Counted from the first letter of the stretch, positions 42,058 through 53,700 are shown. The stretch: 64,000 nucleotides of DNA from Amycolatopsis lexingtonensis (GCF_014873755.1 NZ_JADBEG010000001.1:5935501-5999500), one strand, 5' to 3'. Notes: generated by a model not told the origin, from the sequence alone. A program made the numbers and translations.

Positions 42058-42849
42058 GTGAGCGGCTTCAACCTGCGATTCCTCGGCCATTCGACCGTCC
42101 GGCTCGAACTCGGTGGCCGGGTCGTGCTGACCGATCCCGTGCTCACCGCCCGCGTCGGCGGGCTCACCCGGGTCGTCCCGCCGCCCCCGCCGCCGAGCTA
42201 CGCCGACGCCGACCTCGTGCTGCTCTCCCACCTGCACGGCGACCACCTGCACCTGCCCTCCCTCAAGCTGCTCGGGCGGAACACCCGCGTCGTCGTCCCG
42301 AAAGGGGCCGGGTCCTGGCTCGCCAAGAAGGGCTTCGCGCGCGTCGAAGAGATCGCGCCCGGCGAAACCCTGACCGAAGGCGGGCTGACCGTCACCGCGA
42401 CCGAAGCCGTGCACTCCGGGCACCGGTGGGGGCCGCGGCTCACCCACGGTCCGCAGAGTCCCGCGCTCGGGCACCTGATCGAGACCGCGGAAACGACCGT
42501 CTACAACGCCGGCGACACCGACCTCTTCCCCAGGATGGCGGACTTCGGCCCGGTCGACGTCGCACTGCTGCCCGTCTGGGGCTGGGGGCCGAACCTCGGG
42601 CCGGGTCACCTGGACCCGGCCCGCGCCGCGAAGGCCGCCGAACGCGTCCGGGCGCGCGCCGCCGTGCCCGTGCACTGGGGCACCCTCGCCGTGCCGGGGC
42701 TGCGGCGGACCGCGCGGATGCGGCGGCTGCTCGCCGACCCGCCGCGGGTGTTCGCGGCCGAAGTCCGCAAGCACGGCATCGCCACCGAGGTCCTGTTCAC
42801 CGAGCCCGGCGCCGAAGTCGTGCTCCCCGCGCGTGAGGACCGCGCGTGA
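42058..42849 (+). CDS. MBL-fold metal-dependent hydrolase (UlaG/L-ascorbate lactonase-like)
   Basis: 263 aa; GTG 42058. Metal ligands HxHxDH in LLSHLHGDHLHLP (around 60), then H in EAVHSGHRWG (around 122), D in YNAGDTDLFPRM (around 150) and terminal H in VPVHWGT (around 205). N-terminal FNLRFLGHSTVRLELGG is typical of the UlaG-like beta-lactamase fold. Starts a five-gene chain of 4-bp overlaps. Substrate unknown; a phosphodiester or lactone is usual. Confidence 0.9.
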   Translation: MSGFNLRFLGHSTVRLELGGRVVLTDPVLTARVGGLTRVVPPPPPPSYADADLVLLSHLHGDHLHLPSLKLLGRNTRVVVPKGAGSWLAKKGFARVEEIAPGETLTEGGLTVTATEAVHSGHRWGPRLTHGPQSPALGHLIETAETTVYNAGDTDLFPRMADFGPVDVALLPVWGWGPNLGPGHLDPARAAKAAERVRARAAVPVHWGTLAVPGLRRTARMRRLLADPPRVFAAEVRKHGIATEVLFTEPGAEVVLPAREDRA

Positions 42850-43427
42850 ACTGGACCGACCCGGCCGCCCTCGGTTACCCGGCCGTGTTCGGCGGCGTGC
42901 TGCTCGGCTCGATCATCCCGATCGTGCCCACCGGGGCCGTGGTCGGCGCCGCGGCCGCCGTCGCCACCACCACCGACCACCTTTCGCTCCCGCTGGTGAT
43001 CGTCCTTTCCGTGCTCGGCGCCTATATCGGCGACGTAGTGACGTTCGGGATCCCGCGCCTGGGCAGCGAAGCCGCGTTCCGCTGGGTCAGCCGCCGCCAG
43101 CCCGCCGAACGGCTCGAGAAGGCCCGCGACCAGTTCACCCGCCGGGGCTGGCAGCTCATCGTGATCGGCAGGCTCGTCCCGGCCGGCCGGATTCCGGTGC
43201 TGCTCGCGGCGGCCGCGCTGAGCTACCCGTGGCGGCGCCTGCTGCCCGCCGCGCTCGTCGCGTGCGTGCTCTGGGCGACCGCCTACAGCCTGCTCGGCAT
43301 CCTCAGCGGCGGGATCTTCGACTCGCCGCTGATCGCGACATTGCTCGCCACGGTGCTGGTCCTGCTGGTCACCGTGGCCCTGAACCTGATCGCCCGGTGG
43401 CGGCGCAAGACCAAGGAGCGAGTGTGA
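42846..43427 (+). CDS. DedA/SNARE-associated family membrane protein
   Basis: 193 aa; the GTG overlaps the MBL stop (GTGA). Hydrophobic segments at 12-40, 48-70, 130-155 and 160-185, with the DedA re-entrant signature LGAYIGDVVTFGIPRLGSEA and the GRLVPAGRIPVLLAAAALSY segment (Arg and Pro conserved). DedA proteins flip or transport phospholipids and undecaprenyl phosphate. The next gene is a membrane phosphatase-like protein, so both may act on lipid carriers. Confidence 0.9.
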   Translation: MNWTDPAALGYPAVFGGVLLGSIIPIVPTGAVVGAAAAVATTTDHLSLPLVIVLSVLGAYIGDVVTFGIPRLGSEAAFRWVSRRQPAERLEKARDQFTRRGWQLIVIGRLVPAGRIPVLLAAAALSYPWRRLLPAALVACVLWATAYSLLGILSGGIFDSPLIATLLATVLVLLVTVALNLIARWRRKTKERV

Positions 43428-45532
43428 CGACGACCGCGCCGAAGGGCAGGCTGCTGCGCGGCGGCCGCGCCGTCGCCCGGATCCTGCTGGTCTGGGCCGC
43501 GGTGACCGGCGCGCTGCGGCTGCTCGACGTCCTCCTGCCGGGCTTCCGGATGACGCACTGGTGGCAGCCGACGGTCTGCGCGCTGCTGCTCGGCCTGCTC
43601 GCCGGCGTGGTCTGGCCGCTCGTCATGCGGATCGCCTACCCGCTGGCGTTCTTCACCTTCGGGCTCTTCGGGTTCCTGCTGCTCGGCGCGGGCACGCTGG
43701 CGGTGTTCAAGACCGTGCCCGGCGTCGAGATCGCCGACCTCCGCAGCGCGGTGCTCGTCACCCTCGGCATGGCCGCCGTCGGCGCGCTCATCTCCAGCCT
43801 CCTCGCGATCGACGAGGACGAGATCTTCTTCCGTCGCGCCGCCCGGCGCCGCCGTCGCCACGCCCCTGCCGACGTCGCCGCGGACCAGCCGCCGGGCGTG
43901 GTGTTCCTGCAGATCGACGGCCTCGGCTTCGACACCGTCCGCCGCGCGATCCGCGACGGCGACATGCCGACGTTCGCCGCGTGGCTCGCCGAGGGCAGCC
44001 ACGCGCTGACGCGGTGGCACACCGACTGGAGCTCGCAGACCGGCGCCAGCGTCTGCGGCATCCTGCACGGGTCCAACCACGACATCCTCGGCTTCCGCTG
44101 GTACGAAAAGGACCGCGACCACGTGATGGCGTGCGCGCACCCGACCGACGCGGCCGAGATCGAACGGCGGCATTCCGACGGCCGCGGCCTGCTCTCCGGC
44201 GACGGCGCGAGCCGCGGCAACCTCTTCTCCGGCGACGCCGACCACGTCAGCCTCACCATGAGCTCGATCCCGGTGCTGGTGCCGAAGAAGCTGCTGCGCC
44301 GCCACCGCGACCGGCTCGGCGCGGGCTACTACGCCTACTTCGCGAACCCGGTCAACGCGTTGCGCACGTTCGTCGTCGCGCTGGTCGACGTCTTCCGCGA
44401 GATCAACGCCGCGGTCCGCCAGCGCCGCGCCGGAGTCGTGCCGCGAGTCCCGCGCGGCGGCTGGTACCCGCTGGCCCGCCCGGGCACGACGGTGATCGCG
44501 CGCGACGTCGTCGTGTCGGCGGTCCTCGGCGACATGCTCGCCGGGCGCCCGGTGGTGTACGCGGACTTCCTCGGCTACGACGAGGTCGCGCACCACTCCG
44601 GCATCGAGCGCTTCGACACCCTCTCCGTGCTGCGCTCGATCGACCAGCAGATCGCGCGGCTGCACCGGGCTTCGCGGCTCGCCCCGCGCCGCTACCACGT
44701 CGTGGCGCTGTCGGACCACGGCCAGACCCAGGGCCAAGCGTTCTCGCAGCGGTTCGGCGAGACGATCGAGGCGTACATCGGACGCCTGTGCGGCGGCTCG
44801 CCGTCCGCTCTCGCCGGCAAACGACGCCAGGCCGAGAGCTGGCAGATCAACGCGGCGCTGGCGGAGGCGACGAAGAGCGGCGGCCTGATCGCGCGCCGGC
44901 TGCGGGCCCGGGTGGAAGACGCGGAGTGCGCCGAAGACCGCCCGCGCACGACGTCCGGCTCCCCCGGCGCGGTCACCCGGGTCGCGCCGGGCGTGGTCGC
45001 GGTGGTGTCCGGCCACCTCGCGATGGTGTCGTTCACCGAGCACGAAGGCCGCGTCGAGCTGGAGACGATCGAGCGCGAGTTCCCCGACCTGCTGCCGTCG
45101 CTGGTGGACCACCCCGGCGTCGGGTTCCTGCTGGTCCGCAGCCGCGAGTTCGGCCCGGTGGTGCTGGGCCGCGACGGCCTGCACCGGCTCGCGACGAGCG
45201 TCGTCATCGGCGAGGACCCGCTGCTGCCGTACGGCCCGCACGCGGCCGACCTGATCCGGCGCGTCGACACGTTCCCGCACTGCGCGGACGTCATGATCAA
45301 CAGCCGGTACGACCCGGACTCGGACCAGGCTTCGCCGTTCGAGACGCACGTGGGCTCGCACGGCGGCCTCGGCGGGCCGCAGCAGCGCGGTTTCGTCGTG
45401 CACCCGCGCGAGTTCGGCTTTCCCGGTGAGGTCGTCGGGGCCGAATCCCTGCACCGGGTGTTCCGCGGGTGGCTCACGGACTTGGGCCACCCCGCACCGG
45501 TTTCCCCAGCTGTTTCGGAGGTAGTTTCGTGA
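43424..45532 (+). CDS. Membrane protein: holin-like TM region plus alkaline-phosphatase-superfamily domain
   Basis: 702 aa; GTG overlaps the DedA stop. Residues 15-125 hold four hydrophobic segments (PhageHol_4-like, with PLAFFTFGLFGFLLLGAGTL). Residues 148-700 are a phosphodiesterase/alkaline phosphatase-type domain: GVVFLQIDGLGFDTVRRAIR (metal Asp), a WSSQTGAS nucleophile stretch around 200, VYADFLGYDEVAHHSG (around 375) and VALSDHGQTQG (around 427, metal Asp/His). It probably hydrolyses a lipid-linked or nucleotide phosphoester at the membrane. Confidence 0.85.
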   Translation: MTTTAPKGRLLRGGRAVARILLVWAAVTGALRLLDVLLPGFRMTHWWQPTVCALLLGLLAGVVWPLVMRIAYPLAFFTFGLFGFLLLGAGTLAVFKTVPGVEIADLRSAVLVTLGMAAVGALISSLLAIDEDEIFFRRAARRRRRHAPADVAADQPPGVVFLQIDGLGFDTVRRAIRDGDMPTFAAWLAEGSHALTRWHTDWSSQTGASVCGILHGSNHDILGFRWYEKDRDHVMACAHPTDAAEIERRHSDGRGLLSGDGASRGNLFSGDADHVSLTMSSIPVLVPKKLLRRHRDRLGAGYYAYFANPVNALRTFVVALVDVFREINAAVRQRRAGVVPRVPRGGWYPLARPGTTVIARDVVVSAVLGDMLAGRPVVYADFLGYDEVAHHSGIERFDTLSVLRSIDQQIARLHRASRLAPRRYHVVALSDHGQTQGQAFSQRFGETIEAYIGRLCGGSPSALAGKRRQAESWQINAALAEATKSGGLIARRLRARVEDAECAEDRPRTTSGSPGAVTRVAPGVVAVVSGHLAMVSFTEHEGRVELETIEREFPDLLPSLVDHPGVGFLLVRSREFGPVVLGRDGLHRLATSVVIGEDPLLPYGPHAADLIRRVDTFPHCADVMINSRYDPDSDQASPFETHVGSHGGLGGPQQRGFVVHPREFGFPGEVVGAESLHRVFRGWLTDLGHPAPVSPAVSEVVS

Positions 45533-45759
45533 GTCTTACGGTGTACGGCGCGTCCTGGTGCCCGGACGTCAAGCGCAGCCGCGCCCTCCTCGACCGGCTC
45601 GGCGTCGAGTATTCCTATGTGGACGTCGAGGCCGACGCGGCCGCCGAGGCCCGCGTCCGCGAGCTGCAGGACGGCGCGCGCCGGATCCCCACGATCGTCT
45701 GGGCGGACGGGACGTTCCTGGTCGAGCCGTCCGACGACGAGCTGAGCGCGCGCCTGTGA
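45529..45759 (+). CDS. Glutaredoxin/mycoredoxin-like protein with CPDV site
   Basis: 76 aa; GTG overlaps the preceding TGA. Thioredoxin fold: TVYGASWCPDVKRSRALLDR at the N-terminus and RRIPTIVWADGTFLVEP (cis-Pro) later. Mycoredoxins carry CPYC or CxxC; here the second Cys is Val, so only monothiol (mycothiol-mixed disulfide) chemistry is possible. Fourth in the coupled chain. Confidence 0.9.
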   Translation: MSLTVYGASWCPDVKRSRALLDRLGVEYSYVDVEADAAAEARVRELQDGARRIPTIVWADGTFLVEPSDDELSARL

Positions 45760-46703
45760 AGCTGCTGCGGGAGCTGCCGCTGGGCACCCGGGTCGTGGTC
45801 CGCTACCGGATCGAGGGCGGGTTCACCGACGCGCTCGGCGACCTGGTGGCGCGCGACTCCACGACGTGCACTGTGGACACTCGCCGCGGCCCGGTCGTGG
45901 TGGCGTTCGCCGCGGTCACCCTGGCCAAACCCGTTCCGCCGCCCCCGGTGCGCCGCTCGCGTTTCGAGGAGCTGGTGGCCGAAGCCGACGCGGTCCCGGT
46001 CGACGGCTGGGACTTCTCGTGGCTCGACGGCCGCGCCACGGAGGCCCGCCCGTCGTGGGGCTACCAGCGCCTGCTCGCCGAGCGCCTGGCCGGCGTCCAG
46101 TCCGCCCTGGACCTGGAAACCGGCGGCGGCGAGGTCCTGGACGGCTGCCCCACGCTGCCGCCCCTGATGGTGGCGACCGAATCGTGGCCCCCGAACATCG
46201 CCCGCGCCGCGTCCCGCCTGCGCCCGCGCGGAGTATCCGTGGTGTCCACATCGGACTTCCCGTTCGCCGACAACGCGTTCGACCTGGTCTCCAGCCGCCA
46301 CCCGGTGACCACGCCGTGGCCGGAGATCGCCCGCGTCCTGCGCCCCGGCGGCACGTACTTCTCCCAGCAGGTCGGCCCGGCGAGCGTGTTCGAGCTGGTG
46401 GAGTTCTTCCTTGTCCCACAACCACTTTCGACCCGCTCGAGCCGCGACCCGTCCCACGCGGTCGCGGCGGCGACGGCGGCGGGGTTCGAGGTGGTCGACC
46501 TGCGTTCGGAGTCGCTGCGCACCGAGTTCTTCGACATCGGCGCGGTGGTTTACTTCCTGCGCAAGGTGATCTGGATGGTGCCGGGGTTCACGGTGGAGCA
46601 GTACCTCCCGAAGCTGCGGGAACTGCACGAGCTGATCGAGCGCGACGGGCCGTTCATCGCCCACACGACCCGGCTCTTGATCGAAGCCCACCTGATCGAG
46701 TGA
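45756..46703 (+). CDS. SH3-like domain fused to SAM methyltransferase
   Basis: 315 aa; GTG overlaps the glutaredoxin stop. Residues 1-65 (LPLGTRVVVRYRIEGGFTDA, then ARDSTTCTVDTRRGPVVVAF) match the small beta-barrel that normally precedes GNAT domains of Rv0428c-like acetyltransferases. Residues 100-260 are a type-11 methyltransferase (QSALDLETGGGEVLDG as motif I, AFDLVSSRHPV, ARVLRPGGTYFSQQVGP). Motif I has Glu-Thr-Gly in place of D-x-G-C-G. Last gene of the coupled chain. Confidence 0.83.
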   Translation: MKLLRELPLGTRVVVRYRIEGGFTDALGDLVARDSTTCTVDTRRGPVVVAFAAVTLAKPVPPPPVRRSRFEELVAEADAVPVDGWDFSWLDGRATEARPSWGYQRLLAERLAGVQSALDLETGGGEVLDGCPTLPPLMVATESWPPNIARAASRLRPRGVSVVSTSDFPFADNAFDLVSSRHPVTTPWPEIARVLRPGGTYFSQQVGPASVFELVEFFLVPQPLSTRSSRDPSHAVAAATAAGFEVVDLRSESLRTEFFDIGAVVYFLRKVIWMVPGFTVEQYLPKLRELHELIERDGPFIAHTTRLLIEAHLIE

Positions 46704-46737
46704 TGAACGTCTGTTCGTATGTCGGTAATCTTGTTGT

Positions 46738-47961
46738 GTGGACGGAGAAACGGTGTGGCAAGCAGACGCGGAGGCCCTGGCCAACCGCCTCCGCGGGCTA
46801 CTCACCGTCATGCGGTCCGCCGAAGCGGAAATCGGTGCACTGCTGGCGGAAATCGAATCCCGTGGCGTGCTGGAACTGTTCGGATACCGTTCCGCAGCCC
46901 GGTTGTTGGAGCATCTCGCCGACCTCCCGCGCGCCGCCGCCGACAAAATGGTCAAACGAGCCCACGCCCTCCACCCCGCCCACTCTCTCGACGCCACCCC
47001 CGCCGTCGCTCCCGCCACCGGTGTCGCCGCCCTTGCTGGTCGGTTGAGCACCCCGATGATCGACACCATCATCGACGCCGTTTCCCGCATCCCCGCCGAA
47101 CACCGCGACACCGCTGAAGCGGACCTGCTGGCCTTCGCCGCCGACGCGGGCCACAAACAAGTCGCCGCCCTCGGCGCCCGGATCCTGGCCCACCTCGACC
47201 CCGACGGCACCGCCCCCGACGACACCGAACCCACCACCCCGGTGCGGGAACTCTCCCTGCGCCGCAAACGCACCGGCACCTGGGAACTGACCGGCCGCTT
47301 CGACGACGAGACCGGCACCCGCGCCAGCGCCCTCCTCGACGCCCTCGCAGAACGCCGACACGCCGACGACGGCCCGGACTTCCGGTCCCCCCAGGAACGC
47401 TACGGCGACGCCTTCTCCGACGCCCTCGACCTGGCCCTCAACTCCCCAGAATTGCCCACCCAAGCCGGAGAACGCGTCCACGTCATGGTCGCGGTGTCCC
47501 TGACCGACCTGCGCTCCGGCCTCGGCACGGCGACTCTCGGCGACACCGGCCTGATCTCGGCCGCCGAGGCTCGCGTCCATGCCTGCGACTGCACCCTGAT
47601 CCCCGCGGTCCTGGGCACCGCCAGCGAACCGCTGAACCTGGGCCGGGCCCGCCGCCTCATCTCACCCGGACTGCGCCGGGCGTTGTTCCTGCGCGACCGC
47701 GGGTGTGCGTTCCCCGGCTGTCACCGCCCACCCCGGCATTGCCAGGGCCACCACATCCACCACTGGTCCGAAGGCGGCCTGACCGACCTAGCGAACCTGG
47801 TACTGCTCTGCGGGCACCATCACCGGTTACTGCATCGGTCGGGTTGGCAGGTCCGCATCACCCCCGACGGCCACCCCGAATTCCTACCACCCCGGTTCTT
47901 GGACAAACGCCGAAAACCCAGGCGCAACAACATCCATCAGCCCCTGCCCTTCGCAGCCTGA
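46738..47961 (+). CDS. DUF222/HNH endonuclease-domain protein (13E12 repeat type)
   Basis: 407 aa; GTG at 46738. Residues 20-290 are DUF222 (LFGYRSAARLLEHLADLPRA-like segment around 50; LSLRRKRTGTWELTGRFDDE around 180). The HNH nuclease lies at 320-375 with CAFPGCHRPPRHCQGHHIHH and LANLVLLCGHHHRLLH, Cys pairs giving zinc binding. The family is dispersed and multicopy in actinobacteria and behaves like a mobile element; a role in DNA mobility or defence is inferred. Confidence 0.92.
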   Translation: MDGETVWQADAEALANRLRGLLTVMRSAEAEIGALLAEIESRGVLELFGYRSAARLLEHLADLPRAAADKMVKRAHALHPAHSLDATPAVAPATGVAALAGRLSTPMIDTIIDAVSRIPAEHRDTAEADLLAFAADAGHKQVAALGARILAHLDPDGTAPDDTEPTTPVRELSLRRKRTGTWELTGRFDDETGTRASALLDALAERRHADDGPDFRSPQERYGDAFSDALDLALNSPELPTQAGERVHVMVAVSLTDLRSGLGTATLGDTGLISAAEARVHACDCTLIPAVLGTASEPLNLGRARRLISPGLRRALFLRDRGCAFPGCHRPPRHCQGHHIHHWSEGGLTDLANLVLLCGHHHRLLHRSGWQVRITPDGHPEFLPPRFLDKRRKPRRNNIHQPLPFAA

Positions 47962-47970
47962 ACACGGGAC

Positions 47971-47997
47971 AGGCCCGCAGCCACCGGCTACGGGCCT
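47971..47997 (+). terminator. Hairpin after DUF222-HNH gene
   Basis: AGGCCCG (47971-47977) and CGGGCCT (47991-47997) form a perfect 7-bp stem 10 bp after the stop. Confidence 0.6.
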
Positions 47998-48333
47998 ACC
48001 CGCACGTCCGCGATCCGCAGACCGACTCGTGGCATTCCTTGGCCGGCCAACACCGAACTCCAGCCAAGAGCCCTATTCGACAAGCTCACCCGCCGGCGGA
48101 CGTAACGGCCACGATCAGACGCGGCCGGGCATCAGGTGACGTATCCGCCTGGCCTCACGATGCGCCACATCGCCGACGCCGGCCGGTCGGGGCCGCCCCG
48201 GATCAGCAACCACATCCGGGCCTGCTCACCGACTTCGCTTCCGAGCTACTGGAAATCCTCTCGCGCGGCGGCGTCCCGCCCGGGATCGCCAAGGGGTCCT
48301 TGATGCGCACCCTTTGGCCGGGGCCCTGCCCCA

Positions 48334-48450
48334 ATGCCCGGCATCGGCGTCAGCACCGCAGGCCGCCCCCGCTCGAAGACGGCGACCGCCTCCTCGGGCC
48401 ATCTGACGGCCTACGCAGGCTTCACCCCGGTCTCCCGCGGGCTACACCCG
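48334..48450 (+). mobile_element. IS110-family transposase remnant
   Basis: The frame from 48334 reads MPGIGVSTAGRPRSKTATAS and then SGHLTAYAGFTPVSRG, matching the C-terminal Transposase_20 segment of IS110-type elements (MPGIGxxTA...HLAAYAGLAPVTR). The N-terminal DEDD catalytic half is absent and flanking frames are broken. The rest of 47998-48590 shows no gene; some of it may be further eroded IS sequence. Confidence 0.6.
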
Positions 48451-48590
48451 GCCGACCGCACCCCGGCCCAAGCGACAGTCACCGCCCGTCGATCCGCCGC
48501 CGGGCCACCCGCCGCGCGATGACCTCCGCGTCCAGGCCCTCGCATTTCAGCTCCAGCGTCAGACAGCATCGTCGGCCGTAGCCCCAACGG

Positions 48591-49370
48591 TCAACGAACC
48601 CGCACGATCGCCGCCTCGACGCCGTCCAGCAGCAGCTCCAACCCCGCCTCGAACGACAACCGCGCCTCCCGCTCCAGATACGGCTCCTCCGTGTCCACCG
48701 GCTCGTGCCCCAGCCGAGCCACCGTCGGGAACCGCGCCGCCAAGTCCGGCACCAGCTCACCCAGCAACGCCGAGCGCGCGTACCACCAGTCCTCTTCGGA
48801 CTGTCCCGTCTCGGCCGCCGCCTGCCGGGACTCCGCCGCCGCCTGGACCGAGCCGCGGACGATGTTGAACAGCGCCGAGACCACCCAGCGCACCCGAGAC
48901 AACGGCAAGCCCGTCGCCGACAAAACGGACAGCAGCGTCTCCTGGACGTGAAACTCCCCCGGGCCCAGCACCGGACGCGCCGGCGACACCTGCAACAGCC
49001 ACGGATGCCGCAAGTGCAGTTCCCACAACGAATCGGCCAGCGCCAACGCGGCCGAACGCCACCCCGACGCAGACGAATACGACGACGGCAGCTCCGCCAG
49101 CGCCCGGTCGTACATCAGGTCGACCAGCTCGGTCTTGCCCGGCACGTACGTATACAGCGCCATCGCCGTGCGGCCGAGGCGCTCGCCGACCGAACGCATC
49201 GACAGCGCCGCCATGCCGTCGGCGTCGGCGATCTCGATCGCCGCCGACACGATCGCCTCGACGGACAGGCCGGGTTTGGGGCCCGGGCCGGTGCGCGGGG
49301 CACCCACCCGCGGCCCCCACAGCAGCTCCATGGACCGGCGGGCGTCGCCCTGACCCGCGAAGACGACCAC
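48591..49370 (-). CDS. TetR family regulator (TetR_C, drug-resistance type)
   Basis: 259 aa. The helix-turn-helix (GLSVEAIVSAAIEIADADGM, then LSMRSVGERLGRTAMALYTY) lies at about 33-80. The long C-terminal domain with RHPWLLQVSPARPVLGPGEF and EEDWWYARSALLGELV belongs to the TetR_C subgroup often adjacent to efflux or antibiotic-resistance genes. Divergent from the UvrA-like gene 77 bp away, with direct repeats in the AT-rich gap. The annotated start could be 13 codons further in. Confidence 0.92.
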   Translation of the reverse strand: MVVFAGQGDARRSMELLWGPRVGAPRTGPGPKPGLSVEAIVSAAIEIADADGMAALSMRSVGERLGRTAMALYTYVPGKTELVDLMYDRALAELPSSYSSASGWRSAALALADSLWELHLRHPWLLQVSPARPVLGPGEFHVQETLLSVLSATGLPLSRVRWVVSALFNIVRGSVQAAAESRQAAAETGQSEEDWWYARSALLGELVPDLAARFPTVARLGHEPVDTEEPYLEREARLSFEAGLELLLDGVEAAIVRVR

Positions 49371-49382
49371 CTTGCCGACTCC

Positions 49383-49431
49383 TTACACCCTAAAGTAATG
49401 TATCCCGAAGAATCACTTTACAGCCTAAACT
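49383..49431. promoter_or_regulatory. Operator/promoter between TetR and UvrA-like gene
   Basis: TTACACCCTAAAGT (49383-49396) is repeated as TTACAGCCTAAACT (49418-49431), 35 bp apart, on one face of the helix after roughly three turns. TAAAGT/ACTTTA form an additional inverted pair. AT-rich island among GC-rich genes. Confidence 0.65.
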
Positions 49432-49446
49432 ATCTAGAAGGACCGT

Positions 49447-51716
<2,270 letters not shown>

Positions 51717-51720
<4 letters not shown>

Positions 51721-52505
51721 ACGCGACCGGACTGCTCGAAGTGACCGCGGTGCGGCGCGTGACCCCGCGCACCACCCGCGTCACCTTCACCGGCGACGGC
51801 CTCGACGCCCTGGAGCCGTGGCCGGACCAGCAGCTCAAGCTCCTCTTCCCGCCGCGGGGCCGCCCGGTGCGACTGCCCGAGGCCGACGCTGACGTGATGC
51901 GCTGGTACCAGGCGTACCTGGCGATCCCCGAGGACGAGCGCCCGCTGATGCGCAGCTACACCGTGCGGAACCGCGGCAAGAACACGATCGACGTCGACTT
52001 CGTGCTGCACCCCGGCGAGGCGGGCCCGGCCACGGCTTGGGCCCGCTCCGCAGCGCCCGGCCAGGTCCTCGGCCGTTACGGCCCGGACGCGGCCTACCGC
52101 CGTCCGGTCCCGGCGGCGGACACGGTGCTGCTCGCCGGGGACGAGACAGCACTGCCCGCGATCGCCACCTTGCTGTCCGAAGTGGACAACGCGGTGGTGT
52201 TCGTCGAAGTCGCAGACGCGGCCGAGGAACAACCACTGCCGGACGTCCGCTGGGTGCACCGTGACGGCGCCGAGCACGGAACCCGGCTGCTGGCCGCGGT
52301 GCGCGACGTGCCGTTGCCCGCCGGTTCGGCGGCGTGGATCGCCGGCGAGGCGTCGACGGTCCGTGCCCTGCGACGGCATCTCGTCGAGCGAGGCCTCGAC
52401 AAGAGCGCCATCGAGTTCACCGGCTACTGGCGGCGCAAGCTGACCCAGGACGACGCCCCGACCCCGGAAGACCTGGCCGACGCGCGGGAAAAGCTCGGCG
52501 GCTGA
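51717..52505 (+). CDS. Siderophore-interacting FAD-binding protein (SIP)
   Basis: 262 aa; GTG overlaps the UvrA stop (GTGA). N-terminal FAD_binding_9 domain with the flavin motif [20 protein letters not shown] (around 80) and the NAD(P)-binding C-terminal SIP domain ([16 protein letters not shown] around 140; [17 protein letters not shown] around 206; TGYWRRKL). SIPs reduce ferric siderophores. Being coupled to a DNA-protection protein is unusual; it might reduce a quinone or iron-bound drug instead. Confidence 0.9.
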
Positions 52506-52512
52506 GCCCGCG

Positions 52513-53700
52513 TCACCACGTGACCGGCAGGCTGTGCACCCCGTACACCAGCATGTCGTCCTTGAACGCCAGCTCCTCCACCGGAACGGCGAGCCGCAGG
52601 TCCGGGATCCGGCGGTAGAGCGTCCCGTACACCACCTGCAGCTCCACCCGAGCCAGCGTCTGGCCGAGACACTGGTGCACGCCGTAGCCGAAGGCCACGT
52701 GGTGACGCGCTTCCCGGGTCACGTCGAGGCGGTCCGCGTCCTCGAACACCGCTTCGTCGCGGTTCGCCACGTCCCCGGCCGCGATGATGCCCTCGCCCGC
52801 ACGGATCACTTCGCCGCCGACTTCGATGTCCTCGGTCGCGACGCGGCGGCGTCCGGTGTGCGTGATGTTCAAGTAGCGCAACAACTCTTCGACCGCGCGG
52901 CGCAGCAGGTCGGCGTCGCCGGTGCGCACCAGGTCCAGCTGCGCCGGGTGCTCCAGGAGCGCGACCGTGCCGAGCGCGATCATGTTCGCCGTCGTCTCGT
53001 GACCCGCCACCAGCAGCAGCTGGCCCATCGACGCGACCTCTTCGGCGGTCATCCGGCCGGTCGCGTACTGCGTCACGGCCAGCTTGCTCAGCACGTCGTC
53101 GCCCGGCGCCGCCGCCTTCCGCTCGACCAGCCCGCCGAGGTACGCCAGCAGCTCTTCGGTGGCCCGCACCGCTTCCGCCGGGGTCGCCGTCGTCGAAACC
53201 ATCACCTTCGTGATGTCCTGGAACAGCTCCCGGTCCTCGTACGGCACGCCGAGCAGCTCGCAGATCACCAGCGACGGCACCGGCAGCGCGAACGCCGTCA
53301 CCAGGTCGACCGGCTTCGGGCCGGCCAGCAGCCCGTCGACGAGGTCGTCGACGATGCGCTGGATCGCCGGGCGCAGCGCCTCCATCTTCTTGACCAGGAA
53401 GTCGCCGGTCAGCAGCTTGCGCTGGGCCGCGTGCTCGGCGCCGTCCATGGTGATGAACGACTTCGCGCGGTGCCGCCGCGCCGCCGAGGCCGCGCTCTGG
53501 TGCGGGTAGCCGGGCCGGTCCGAGTCGGCGCTGACCCGCGAATCGCGCAGCAGCGCGCGGACGTCGTCGTAGCGCGTGACCAGCCACGGCGTCTCGCCGT
53601 TCCACAAGCGCACGCGGGAAACGGGCGGCAGCTCGGCGAGTTCGGCGGGCGGGTCGAAGGGACACCGCCGGGTCATCGGAAACGCGGGCACGCCGTCCAC
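52513..53700 (-). CDS. Cytochrome P450
   Basis: 395 aa; GTG at 53700 with GGGAGGT upstream, an alternative ATG is at 53676. [13 protein letters not shown] (around 232), ExxR in VEELLRYLN (around 268) and heme loop [15 protein letters not shown] (around 338-352). Strongly similar in layout to the P450 at 33343 ([14 protein letters not shown] is shared), so they are paralogues of the CYP105-like group. Convergent with the SIP gene, ending 7 bp away. Confidence 0.95.
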   Translation of the reverse strand: MDGVPAFPMTRRCPFDPPAELAELPPVSRVRLWNGETPWLVTRYDDVRALLRDSRVSADSDRPGYPHQSAASAARRHRAKSFITMDGAEHAAQRKLLTGDFLVKKMEALRPAIQRIVDDLVDGLLAGPKPVDLVTAFALPVPSLVICELLGVPYEDRELFQDITKVMVSTTATPAEAVRATEELLAYLGGLVERKAAAPGDDVLSKLAVTQYATGRMTAEEVASMGQLLLVAGHETTANMIALGTVALLEHPAQLDLVRTGDADLLRRAVEELLRYLNITHTGRRRVATEDIEVGGEVIRAGEGIIAAGDVANRDEAVFEDADRLDVTREARHHVAFGYGVHQCLGQTLARVELQVVYGTLYRRIPDLRLAVPVEELAFKDDMLVYGVHSLPVTW

